NCBI GenBank assembly: GCA_011391855.1
Contig: JAABPT010000101.1
Span: 1 to 22,737, forward strand
Length of the DNA stretch: 22,737 bases
DNA from: Burkholderiales bacterium
GTDB taxonomy: Bacteria > Pseudomonadota > Gammaproteobacteria > Burkholderiales > Burkholderiaceae_C
Reading direction: 5' to 3'
Of this stretch, positions 15,531 through 22,683 are shown in pieces. The first letter of the stretch is position 1, and each line of letters starts with the position of its first letter. Both the position numbers and the translations under genes were made by a program. The notes under the pieces were generated by a model that saw only the letters and a program-made list of their open reading frames with translations, did no database searches and was not told the origin of the DNA.

Positions 15531-16525
15531 GGGGTCTCCATCAAGTCGAGCAGCGATGCTGCCACAGCCGCCGGTGCCTCCAGCAGCAGGTTGTGGCCGG
15601 CGCCGGGCGCGCTGCAGTGGTGCACCCACGGCGGACGCGCCAGTGAAGCAGCGAGCTGCCTGAAGCGGGTGTCCAGCGCACCGGTCAGGAAGTGCAGCGG
15701 TTGCCGCGCCGCAGCGGCGGCCGCGCGCAGGTCGGGCATCTGTGCCAGGCCGGCGACCTCGAAGGCCCAGGCCAGTGCTTGGGGGTCGTGCGCCAGGCGC
15801 GCGGTGCGCTGCCGGGCCTGCACTTCGGGCGCCAGGGCGCGCTGGGTGGCGAAGAGGGGCAGCGCTTCCCACGCCTCGACGAAACCAGCCAGGTCGCCAC
15901 GGCGCAGGATGGCGGCGCGTTCGGCGTCCAGCGCCGCGCGCTCGGCACGTTCGGCGTCGCTGGCCGGGCCGACATGGCCACCCACCAGCAGCGTGGCGCG
16001 GGCCAGCCCGGGGCGGCGCAGCGTGGCGGCCAGACCGCCCGCGCTGTGCGTGGCCACCAGCTTGCCGGTCAGCAGCAGGCCCCAGGCCGCGGCGTTGACG
16101 AACAGCGAGGGGCTCTGCCCCAGGTGCTGCTGCCAGTTGCCGTCGGCGATCTTGTCGCGGATCAGCGCGTCGCGCGTGGCGTCGTCGGGAATGCGCAGCA
16201 GGGCTTCGGCCAGGCACATCAGCGCCACGCCTTCCTGCGAGCTGAGGGCAAATTCCTGCAGCAGGCCCTGTACCAGGCCGGCGGTGCCGCCGGCGCGGCT
16301 GCTTTCGCGCACGCCGCGCGCCACGCGCAAGGCCAGCGCCTGCGAGGCTTCGGCCTGCGCCGGCGTCAGGCGTGCCTGCTCCACGAGCCCGGGCAACAGA
16401 TCGGGTTCCGGCCGGCGCGTCAAGGCCGCGATGGCTTCGCGCAGTGGCGAACGGTGCAGCGTAGGCGTGAAGCGGCCGTGACCGGCCTGGTCAGGCATGA
16501 CATCGTCGGCAAATCGGTCGTTCAT
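15527..16525 (-). CDS. Chimeric frame: PutA N-terminus fused to MenH C-terminal part
   Basis: A continuous 332-residue frame made of two unrelated parts. Residues 1 to about 160 match the N-terminal arm of the bifunctional proline dehydrogenase PutA: LHRSPLREAI, LLQEFALSSQEGVALMCLAE, RIPDDATRDALIRDKI and SPSLFVNAAAWGLLLTGKLV. From about residue 160 the sequence is the C-terminal two-thirds of MenH (SHCHC synthase, alpha/beta hydrolase): RRPGLARATLLVGGH, LFATQRAL, LAQMPDL, Asp285 in TGALDTRF and His311 in GAGHNLLLE. Ser161 in HSAGG sits 124 residues before Asp285, the same spacing I recall between Ser86 and Asp210 of E. coli MenH, so the nucleophile seems kept. About 85 N-terminal MenH residues and the whole PutA catalytic barrel are missing, so it is probably inactive as either enzyme. 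A GGGAG site (16533-16537) precedes the ATG, presumably that of putA. Confidence 0.8.
   Translation of the reverse strand: MNDRFADDVMPDQAGHGRFTPTLHRSPLREAIAALTRRPEPDLLPGLVEQARLTPAQAEASQALALRVARGVRESSRAGGTAGLVQGLLQEFALSSQEGVALMCLAEALLRIPDDATRDALIRDKIADGNWQQHLGQSPSLFVNAAAWGLLLTGKLVATHSAGGLAATLRRPGLARATLLVGGHVGPASDAERAERAALDAERAAILRRGDLAGFVEAWEALPLFATQRALAPEVQARQRTARLAHDPQALAWAFEVAGLAQMPDLRAAAAAARQPLHFLTGALDTRFRQLAASLARPPWVHHCSAPGAGHNLLLEAPAAVAASLLDLMETP
16030..16060 (-). other. putA'/'menH junction
   Basis: On the minus strand the putA-like sequence (LLLTGKLVATHS) passes into menH-like sequence (HSAGGLAATLRRPGLA). The His-Ser codons at 16043-16048 could belong to either gene: PutA usually has THS/THN here and MenH a G-x-S-x-G-G nucleophile elbow. 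A short shared sequence of this kind is what a microhomology-mediated deletion would leave. No insertion sequence or target duplication is visible at the joint. Confidence 0.65.
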
Positions 16526-16605
16526 CGCGCCACTCCCTGGGCTGGCCGGCGCCGGCGGCCGAACGAGCCGCCGCGAATCGGTGCATAGGCCTGCACGATG
16601 CGCGA

Positions 16606-17724
16606 TCAGGCCGTCGCGCGCAAGCGTTGCCCACGGGCCGCGACAGCAAACGCGGCAGCGGCAGCGGCGGGGGCGGTGCCGAAGGCCGGCTCGTCGCGCA
16701 GCACGCCGAACAAGTCCTTCGGATCCTGCGACTGCGGCACCAGCTCGACGGTGTCGCCGATGCCCAGCTCGGCCGCCGTGTCGCGCATGAAAGTCAGCGC
16801 CGCATAGTCCTCCAGCGCGAAGCCCACCGAGTCGAAGACGGTCACTTCGGCGGCATGGCTGCGGCCAAGTCGCGTGCCGGCCAGCACCTGCCAGAACTCG
16901 GTCACCGGAAAGTCCGCCGGCATCTGCTGGATGTCGCCTTCAACCCGGCTTTGCGGCTCGTATTCCACGAACACCGTCGCCGCCTCGAGCACGCCGCGAT
17001 GCAGTTCGGTCTTGCCCGGGCAGTCGCCGCCGACGGCATTGATATGCATGCCGGGCTCGATCATGTCGGGCGTCAGGATCGTCGCGTTGGTCTTGTCGGC
17101 GGTGACCGTGGTCACGATATCGGCGCCGCGCACGGCCTCGGCGGTACTGGTGCACAGGCGCAGTTCCAACCCCAGGCCGGCCAGGTTGGCCGCCAGCTTG
17201 GCGCTGGCCCGCGGATCGGTGTCGAACAGGCGCAATTCGCGCACGCCGACCGCGTCGCGGAAGGCCAGCGCCTGGAATTCGCTCTGCGCGCCGTTGCCGA
17301 TGAGTGCCATGCTGCGGCTGCCCGGGCGGGCCAGCTTGCGCGCGGCCAGCGCCGACATGGCGGCGGTGCGGATGGCGGTGGTCAGCGTCAGTTCGGACAG
17401 CAGCCGCGGCGCGCCGGTGGCCACGTCGGCCAGCACGCCGAAGGCCATCACCGTGGGCAGGCCGTGGCGGTGGTTGCCAGGGTGGCCGTTGACATATTTG
17501 AAGGCGAACTGCGAGGCATCTGCGATCGGCATCAGCTCGATCACGCCCACGGCCGAATGGCAGGCCAGGCGCGCGCTCTTGTCGAAATCGTGCCAGCGCA
17601 GGAATTCGCGCTCGATGCGCTCGGCCACGCCGGCGATGCAGGCCGAAAGGCCTTTGCGCCGCACGAGGCGGACCATGTCGGGGGCGCTGAGATAGACGGT
17701 GGTGGGGTGGCAGTGAGGCGGCAT
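16606..17724 (-). CDS. ocd: Ornithine cyclodeaminase
   Basis: A mu-crystallin/ornithine cyclodeaminase family enzyme of 372 residues that converts L-ornithine to L-proline and ammonia with bound NAD. FKYVNGHPGNHRHGLPTV (75-92) contains the substrate-binding Lys, followed by LTLTTAIRTAAMSALAARKL, the NAD loop ALIGNGAQSEFQALAF (140-155), VTADKTNATIL and VGGDCPGKTELH (231-242) with the catalytic Asp. The long Ala-rich C-terminus is usual for this enzyme in proteobacteria. ATG at 17724 is chosen because a GTG at 17760 adds residues outside the family fold. It stops 80 bases before the putA-derived start of the chimera. Ocd then PutA would take ornithine through proline to glutamate. Confidence 0.92.
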   Translation of the reverse strand: MPPHCHPTTVYLSAPDMVRLVRRKGLSACIAGVAERIEREFLRWHDFDKSARLACHSAVGVIELMPIADASQFAFKYVNGHPGNHRHGLPTVMAFGVLADVATGAPRLLSELTLTTAIRTAAMSALAARKLARPGSRSMALIGNGAQSEFQALAFRDAVGVRELRLFDTDPRASAKLAANLAGLGLELRLCTSTAEAVRGADIVTTVTADKTNATILTPDMIEPGMHINAVGGDCPGKTELHRGVLEAATVFVEYEPQSRVEGDIQQMPADFPVTEFWQVLAGTRLGRSHAAEVTVFDSVGFALEDYAALTFMRDTAAELGIGDTVELVPQSQDPKDLFGVLRDEPAFGTAPAAAAAAFAVAARGQRLRATA

Positions 17725-17789
17725 GGGCGAGGCTTCCGGGTTCGATGCCGGAAGTCTCACGGCGGCGCCTGGCAGTTGGAAGCGTCAAC

Positions 17790-17827
17790 TCTGTCGCATG
17801 TACGACAGAAACTTGACGAAACGACAG
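17790..17827 (-). promoter_or_regulatory. Candidate operator upstream of ocd
   Basis: TCTGTCG-CATGTA-CGACAGA (17790-17809) is a perfect 7-bp inverted repeat. A further copy of the half-site, ACGACAG, lies at 17821-17827, 19 bases after the ACGACAG at 17802. The cluster is 66-104 bases upstream of the ocd ATG, a plausible place for an Lrp/AsnC- or LysR-type regulator. No promoter elements can be assigned with confidence. Confidence 0.45.
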
Positions 17828-17925
17828 GGGACGTTGCCGGAATGTTCAATCCGCAAACTTGTTGGCAGCACCCTGAACGGCACCACAGTCGGCACCGGCC
17901 GCCTCGCGGTGCGACGGGCCGGCGT

Positions 17926-18198
17926 TCAGCTCAAGGACCGTCCGGAAGGCTCTGCCACGCGGATCAACGAAGACGTTCGCTTCACGTCGCGCTCGAACGC
18001 AGCGATGGTGTATTCGGAGGTCGACGCGTTCAGCAGAACGGTCCGCGCCACTTCGGCATGGCCGTCGAAGGTGCGGCTCAGATCGGCACGGGCCGAGACC
18101 GGCATGGCCTGCAGCAGCGCGGTGACGAGTGCGTCCAGTGCCACGAGGCTGCCCTTGAGTTCGCAGATGCGTTCCGTGGCTTCCTGCAGATTCTTCAT
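17926..18198 (-). CDS. Small helical protein of unknown function
   Basis: A 90-residue acidic, leucine/alanine-rich protein (MKNLQEATERICELKGSLVA... ending in a Ser/Arg-rich tail) that should be all-helical, with no signal peptide or membrane segment. I do not know its function. The ATG at 18198 is preferred over one at 18234, because the upstream start would place the terminator of the cold-shock gene inside the coding region. The gene lies just downstream of that terminator in the same direction, so it needs read-through or its own promoter. Codon use is like that of neighbouring genes, and the frame has low alternative-strand support, so it is probably real. Confidence 0.6.
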   Translation of the reverse strand: MKNLQEATERICELKGSLVALDALVTALLQAMPVSARADLSRTFDGHAEVARTVLLNASTSEYTIAAFERDVKRTSSLIRVAEPSGRSLS

Positions 18199-18210
18199 CG
18201 TCGGCGCCCC

Positions 18211-18241
18211 AATAAAAAAAGCCGCGGCATTCACCGCGGCT
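18211..18241 (-). terminator. Rho-independent terminator of the cold-shock gene
   Basis: On the minus strand AGCCGCGG-TGAATG-CCGCGGCT (8-bp perfect stem, 6-base loop; 18220-18241) is followed by seven T residues. It lies 39 bases after the cold-shock protein stop and is the best terminator in the window. Confidence 0.92.
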
Positions 18242-18279
18242 CTTTCAGCAGATCCCGTTGCCGGGGTCTGGTACGCGCG

Positions 18280-18492
18280 TCAGCTGGCGGCGCGGATGTT
18301 GGAGGCCTGCGGGCCCTTCTGGCCTTGCGTCACTTCGAATTCGACGCGCTGGCTTTCGGCCAGGGTCTTGAAGCCGCTGCCCTGGATCTGGCTGAAGTGG
18401 GCGAAGAGGTCCTTGCCACCGCTGTCAGGCGTGATGAAGCCGAAGCCCTTGCCTTCGTTGAACCACTTCACGGTACCGGTTTCGGTTGTCAT
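18280..18492 (-). CDS. Cold-shock protein, CspA family
   Basis: A 70-residue single cold-shock domain protein that binds single-stranded RNA/DNA. GTVKWFNEGKGFGFITPD contains RNP1 (KGFGFI, about residues 15-20), and DLFAHFSQI (28-36) is RNP2, with Leu-Phe-Ala in place of the common VFVH. The family end SNIRAAS is normal. A GAAAGGAA element (18500-18507) is a good ribosome-binding site. The leader between 18493 and 18730 is shared with the divergent lipoprotein gene; cspA-type leaders often act as RNA thermosensors, but no particular structure was established here. Confidence 0.93.
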   Translation of the reverse strand: MTTETGTVKWFNEGKGFGFITPDSGGKDLFAHFSQIQGSGFKTLAESQRVEFEVTQGQKGPQASNIRAAS

Positions 18493-18499
18493 ATCAAAT

Positions 18500-18507
18500 T
18501 TCCTTTC
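18500..18507 (-). promoter_or_regulatory. Ribosome-binding site of the cold-shock gene
   Basis: Reads GAAAGGAA on the minus strand, 7 bases from the ATG at 18492. It supports the short 70-residue start. Confidence 0.75.
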
Positions 18508-18730
18508 AAGTGATGCCGCAGCACATGCTGCAAGCAGTGCAGAGACGCCAAGAATTCACCGATTGGAGATTCGACCGAAACTGCCGGGTAGACCGGCTGA
18601 AACAGAGATGACCTACAGAAAGACGGTCTTGTGCATATCTACGGGTCGGATGATACACCAGAGCGCGCAGCGCCGTGGCGCCGCGGCCGCAGTTGGTTGC
18701 ACACCGTGGCGCGAGCACAATGCGCGCTGC

Positions 18731-19669
18731 ATGAGCGCTGCCCTCCCGCCCCAAGCCCGACGGCTGTTGCGTCCGTTGATTTCCGCTGCCGTGGCGGCAG
18801 CCTTGCTGGGCGGCTGTGCCTCGCGCTCTGTTGACGTGCGGCCGCTGTCCGCCGACCCGGTCGAATTTGCCGACTGGTCCTGCGACCGCATCTACGACGA
18901 GCTCGACACCGTTCAGCAAAGGGCTGCCGAGGTGGCCTATGCGGTCGACGAACGGGCCGGCAACAACATCCTGGCCCTCGGCGTGGGAGTTACGATCTTC
19001 TGGCCGGCATTGCTGGCAATGCGGCCCGACGGCCTGGAAGCGGCCGACCTGGCGCGACTGAAGGGGCGCTACGAGGCGCTGCAGGTGGCCTCGTCGTTCA
19101 AACGCTGCCCACCGCCCGGCGCCGACCTGCCCGCGGCCGCGGCGGCCAGCCTGCCGGTGGCCGTGGGCGACCGGCTTATCTATGAGGACCGCAAGGCAGC
19201 GCGACTGCCGGCGTCGCCCTGGGTGCTGCGCGTGGCCGCCCTGCGCCGCAGCGAGGTGGAATTCGTGCACGAGTCCGTGCCCACGGGGCTGTGGTTGCAG
19301 GACCGTGCCGGCAACGTGGTGAGCGCGCCGCTGGGGACGCTGCAATGGTCGCGCCTGCTGCGCGCCGACCTGCAGCTGGGGCAGGTGGTGGCCGGCGAAA
19401 TGGGCGTCGTCGGCGACCCCTTGACCCGCGCCCGCTTGCGCGGCCAGGTGGTGGCGGTGGGCCCGCAGGCGGTGGCCGACCGCCGCTTCGACGCCGCGGT
19501 GATCGAACTCTTCGGCGACGCCGCGTACGGCGAGGCCTTCACGCGCGTCGAAGGCGCCATCGTCGTCGACCGCGGCAGCGGCGTGCTGTTGCGGCTGGAC
19601 CTGCGCAGCGCGAACCCGACCTTCACCTTGCAGCGTCGCCTGGTGAGCGTGGAAGCCGTGTCGCGCTGA
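18731..19669 (+). CDS. Outer-membrane or periplasmic lipoprotein of unknown function
   Basis: A 312-residue lipoprotein. The signal peptide RRLLRPLISAAVAAALLGGC has the lipobox LLGGC with Cys at about residue 28. An N-terminal domain follows with WSCDRIYDELDTVQQRAAEVAYAVDERAGNN and a short hydrophobic segment ILALGVGVTIFWPALLAM, then KGRYEALQVAS. The second half (after about 120) is beta-rich, with no recognisable catalytic motif. The N-terminal part resembles a small lipoprotein domain common in Burkholderiales; its function is not known to me. The start was chosen at the ATG giving a normal lipoprotein signal. The frame stays open upstream through the cold-shock region but that part is not coding. 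Confidence 0.8.
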   Translation: MSAALPPQARRLLRPLISAAVAAALLGGCASRSVDVRPLSADPVEFADWSCDRIYDELDTVQQRAAEVAYAVDERAGNNILALGVGVTIFWPALLAMRPDGLEAADLARLKGRYEALQVASSFKRCPPPGADLPAAAAASLPVAVGDRLIYEDRKAARLPASPWVLRVAALRRSEVEFVHESVPTGLWLQDRAGNVVSAPLGTLQWSRLLRADLQLGQVVAGEMGVVGDPLTRARLRGQVVAVGPQAVADRRFDAAVIELFGDAAYGEAFTRVEGAIVVDRGSGVLLRLDLRSANPTFTLQRRLVSVEAVSR

Positions 19670-19686
19670 AATACAGTTCTTTACAG
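19670..19686 (+). promoter_or_regulatory. Candidate response-regulator box upstream of the spy-like gene
   Basis: TACAG at 19672-19676 recurs at 19682-19686 (period 10). Read on the minus strand the site is GTAAA-GAACT-GTATT, 8 of 10 matches to the CpxR box GTAAA-N5-GTAAA. It lies 68-84 bases upstream of the spy/cpxP-like start, directly after the stop of the lipoprotein gene. The adjacent OmpR-family regulator is the natural candidate to bind it. Confidence 0.45.
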
Positions 19687-19742
19687 CGGCCGCACATCGC
19701 CGTTACGGCGGGCGGGCAAGCTGGCCAGCCTCAGCCACCGCG

Positions 19743-19748
19743 AAGGAG
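19743..19748 (+). promoter_or_regulatory. Ribosome-binding site of the spy-like gene
   Basis: AAGGAG, 5 bases before the ATG at 19754. It supports the start despite the unusually long N-terminal region before the hydrophobic signal core. Confidence 0.75.
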
Positions 19749-19753
19749 TTGTC

Positions 19754-20359
19754 ATGCAGCGCACACGTTCCCACCCCTGGAGTCCGGCCCACCCTTCAAG
19801 CCGCCAGCCCCTGCGCTGGCTGGTCGCGACCGTCTTGCTGGCCCTGGCCGGCGGGCTGGTGCAGACGGTGAGCGCGGCTCCACGCGGTCCGCAGGACGGT
19901 CATGCCGGCACGCCGGCCATGAACCACATGAGCCCGGTGGGCCAGATGAGCCAGATGAGCGACTTGGACGGCATGGTCATGGCGCACCCGCGCCAGATGG
20001 ACCGCCTGCTGGACGGCATCCAGGCCACGCCCGAGCAGCGGGTGCAGCTCAAGCAGATTGCGCTGGATGCACGCACCGACCTGCGCGCCCAGCGCGAGGC
20101 CGGCCAGGCGCTGCGCGAGCAGGGTCGGGCGTTGTTCGCCCAGCCCACGGTCGACGAAGCGGCGGCCGAGGCGCTGCGCCAGCAGTGGTTGGCCCGTCAC
20201 GACCGGGCCAGCCAGCGCATGATGCAGGCGCTGCTGGAGATGAGCCGCGTGCTCACGCCGGACCAGCGCCAGGCCATGACGGCGCTGATGGCCGAGCGCC
20301 GCGACAGGATGGAGCGGCAGCGCGCCGAGCGCGCGTCGGCGGCCGGAACGAAGCGCTGA
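19754..20359 (+). CDS. Periplasmic Spy/CpxP-family protein, Met/His-rich
   Basis: A 201-residue periplasmic protein. A signal peptide (hydrophobic core LRWLVATVLLALAGGLVQTV, cleavage near SAA-PR) is preceded by a longer than usual basic n-region. The mature N-terminus is rich in Met and His (MNHMSPVGQMSQM, GMVMAH), then an alpha-helical region with the family repeat signature LTPDQRQAMTALM (about 172-184), and a basic C-terminal tail. Spy/CpxP proteins act as chaperones and as inhibitors of the sensor kinase. The Met/His stretch resembles copper-binding segments, so a metal-sensing or copper-stress role is possible. It leads the gene set with the response regulator 72 bases downstream. Confidence 0.82.
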   Translation: MQRTRSHPWSPAHPSSRQPLRWLVATVLLALAGGLVQTVSAAPRGPQDGHAGTPAMNHMSPVGQMSQMSDLDGMVMAHPRQMDRLLDGIQATPEQRVQLKQIALDARTDLRAQREAGQALREQGRALFAQPTVDEAAAEALRQQWLARHDRASQRMMQALLEMSRVLTPDQRQAMTALMAERRDRMERQRAERASAAGTKR

Positions 20360-20431
20360 ACCGCGCACCAGCTTGGGCCGCGTTCGTGGCGCCATGGCGT
20401 CTGCCAAGCTGACCGGGGCCCGTCAGGAACG

Positions 20432-21136
20432 ATGAACCGCCTGCTGTTGGTCGACGACGACACTCGCCTCACCGACATGGTGGGCAGCTACCTGCGCCAC
20501 AACGGTTTCGCGGTCGACACGGCCGGCTCGCTGGCGGCGGCGCGCAGCCTGCTGCAGCAGGACAGCTTCGACGCCCTGGTGCTGGACCTCATGCTGCCCG
20601 ACGGCGACGGCCTGGACTTCACGCGCGAACTGCGCAGCCAGCCGCACACGCGGCGGCTGCCGCTGCTCATGCTCACCGCGCGCGGCGAGCCCACCGACCG
20701 CATCGTCGGGCTGGAGATCGGCGCCGACGACTACCTGGGCAAGCCCTTCGAGCCGCGCGAGTTGCTGGCGCGCGTGAAGGCGCTGCTGCGCCGCGCCGCG
20801 CCCGACACCGATGGCCGCGGCGACGTGCTCGTCTTCGGCCGCCTGGAGGTGGACCTGGGCGCGCACCAGGCACGGCTGGACGGCCGGCCCTGCGACCTCA
20901 CCGGCCACCAGTTCGAACTGCTCACCGTGCTGGCGCGCAGCGCCGGCCGCGTGCTCTCGCGCGACCAGATCATGGACGCGTTGAAGGGCCACCCGCTGGA
21001 TGCCTTCGACCGCAGCATCGACGTGCACATCTCGCGCATCCGCGCCGTCATCGAAGACGACCCGAAGGCACCGCGGCGCGTGCTCACGGTGCGCGGCGCC
21101 GGCTACCTGTTCGCGCGCAGGCAGGACGTGCCGTAG
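20432..21136 (+). CDS. OmpR-family response regulator, CpxR/RstA-like
   Basis: A 234-residue DNA-binding response regulator. The receiver has the acidic pair VDDD (8-10), phosphorylated Asp52 in VLDLMLPDGDG, Thr82 in LMLTARGE and Lys104 in GKPF. A winged-helix domain follows with LTGHQFELLTVLARSAGRVL and the recognition helix DRSIDVHISRIR, ending RVLTVRGAGYLFAR. An AGGAA stretch (20425-20429) close to the ATG serves as ribosome-binding site. It is followed by the kinase with a 112-base gap. Linkage to a Spy/CpxP protein suggests an envelope-stress or metal-stress regulator. Confidence 0.93.
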   Translation: MNRLLLVDDDTRLTDMVGSYLRHNGFAVDTAGSLAAARSLLQQDSFDALVLDLMLPDGDGLDFTRELRSQPHTRRLPLLMLTARGEPTDRIVGLEIGADDYLGKPFEPRELLARVKALLRRAAPDTDGRGDVLVFGRLEVDLGAHQARLDGRPCDLTGHQFELLTVLARSAGRVLSRDQIMDALKGHPLDAFDRSIDVHISRIRAVIEDDPKAPRRVLTVRGAGYLFARRQDVP

Positions 21137-21248
21137 TGCGCGGGCTGTTGCGCCTGGCCGTGCGCGCGGCACCGCACGGTGCCGGCCCGCACCCGCACTG
21201 CGCCGGCCCGCTGCGCCGTGCCGCCGCTTGCCTTGGGCGCTGAAGGCA

Positions 21249-22583
21249 ATGCGCTCGCTGTACCTGCGCATCTACGTCACGGTGGTGGCGGTGCTGGCGC
21301 TGTTTGCGCTGGTCTCGGGCTGGGTGGTTCAGCAGCATCTGGACGAGCAGCGTGTGCTGGCCGAGGCTGGCGCGCGCGAACGTCTGGAAGCCTGGTCCGA
21401 ACTGCTGCAACGTTCGCTGCCGCCTGCCGATGCGCCGCCCGAGGTGCAGGCCGCGGCCCTGAGCGATTGGTCGCAGCGTCTGCGCGTGCCGATGGCCCTG
21501 GACGACGCCACGGGGCAGCGCATCGGCGCCACCGACTCGTTCCTGCGCCGCCAGGCCGAACGGCCCGACATGGCAGCACGCCTGCGCTCGATGACGCTGG
21601 ACGACGGGCGCGTGCTGTGGGTGGCCCGCCCCTGGGCGCCGCGCGGGTCGCCCGGCAGCCGCACGCCCGAGCCGCACCCGCCCTGGCTGCTGCCGCGCGG
21701 CTGGTCCGACGGCCTGGGCCTGGCCTTGCTGCTGGTGGTGCTGTTCCTGGCCGTGGCCGCCGGCGCCTGGCCGGTGGTGCGCGGGCTGACGCGCCGTCTG
21801 GAGGCCTTGAAGCAGGGCGTGGAGGCCTTCGGTGCCGGCGCGCTGCACCAGCGCGTGGCCGAAGCCGGGCGCGACGAGGTGGCCGCCCTGGGTGCCAGTT
21901 TCAACCGCGCCGCCGCGCGCATCGAAGCGCTGCTGCACTCGCACCAGACCCTGCTGGCCAATGCCAGCCACGAACTGCGCTCGCCGCTGGCGCGGTTGAA
22001 GATGGCGCTGGCCATGTTGGACGGGGCCGTACCCGCACAGCAGGCCGCGCTGAAGCAGGAGATCCAGACCAATATCGCCGAGCTCGACGCGCTGGTGGAA
22101 GAGGTGCTGCTGACGAGTCGGCTCGACGCCGCACCGGCGCTGGAGGTGCGCGAGCCCGTGGCGCTGCTGGCGCTGGCCGTGGAAGAGGCCGCGCGCCTGG
22201 GCGCCGTGGCGCGCGGGCAGGATCTGCTGGTGCCTGGAGACGAGCGCCTGCTGCGTCGTGCGGTGCGCAATCTGCTGGAAAACGCACGCCGGTATGGCGG
22301 CAGCGAGGTCGAGGTCAGCGTCGCGGCGCGGCCCGTTGCCGGAGCCGGCCAGCGCCTGGTGGAACTGCGCGTGTGCGACCGCGGTCCCGGTGTGCCTGAG
22401 GCCTACCGCGAGCGCATCTTCGAGGCCTTCGTCCGCCTGCCTGGCCATGCCGAACGCGAGGGCGGCGTGGGCCTGGGCTTGTCACTGGTGCGCCAGATTG
22501 CCCAGCGTCACGGCGGCAGCGTGCGTTGCGAACCGCGCCCGGGCGGTGGCAGTTGCTTCGTGCTGGACCTGCCCGCGGCCTGA
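21249..22583 (+). CDS. HAMP-domain sensor histidine kinase, CpxA/RstB-like
   Basis: A 444-residue membrane kinase. The first membrane helix is at about residues 6-27 and the second at 152-175 (LGLALLLVVLFLAVAAGAWP), with a periplasmic sensor region of about 120 residues between them that ends in a Pro-rich stretch (PEPHPPWLLPRG). HAMP follows (about 176-225), then the H-box ASHELRSPLARLK with His241, N-box RNLLENARRYG with Asn345, D/G1-box CDRGPGVP (377-382), F-box EAFVRLPG and G2-box GVGLGLSLV. All catalytic elements are intact. The ATG at 21249 was chosen because it places the first helix immediately after the start; the open frame upstream overlaps the regulator gene and has no membrane features. 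Confidence 0.93.
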   Translation: MRSLYLRIYVTVVAVLALFALVSGWVVQQHLDEQRVLAEAGARERLEAWSELLQRSLPPADAPPEVQAAALSDWSQRLRVPMALDDATGQRIGATDSFLRRQAERPDMAARLRSMTLDDGRVLWVARPWAPRGSPGSRTPEPHPPWLLPRGWSDGLGLALLLVVLFLAVAAGAWPVVRGLTRRLEALKQGVEAFGAGALHQRVAEAGRDEVAALGASFNRAAARIEALLHSHQTLLANASHELRSPLARLKMALAMLDGAVPAQQAALKQEIQTNIAELDALVEEVLLTSRLDAAPALEVREPVALLALAVEEAARLGAVARGQDLLVPGDERLLRRAVRNLLENARRYGGSEVEVSVAARPVAGAGQRLVELRVCDRGPGVPEAYRERIFEAFVRLPGHAEREGGVGLGLSLVRQIAQRHGGSVRCEPRPGGGSCFVLDLPAA

Positions 22584-22683
22584 GCGGCGCGGGCGATGGC
22601 CCACCAGCCAGGGGCGGCCTTGCGGCTGTTGGGCCGGTGCGGTGCGGCGCAGGGCCGTTGGCGGTGCCGGCCGGGCCGCAAAC

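Noticed and set aside
18493..18730. Promoters between the cold-shock gene and the lipoprotein gene
   Set aside because: TTGTGC near 18628 with GATACA 17 bases on was considered for the lipoprotein gene, but only three of six -10 positions match; no convincing sigma-70 pair was found on either strand.
21136..21243. Short frame with GTG overlapping the response-regulator stop
   Set aside because: It is in a different frame from the kinase, ends before the kinase start and codes for Arg/Ala/Pro-rich sequence only.
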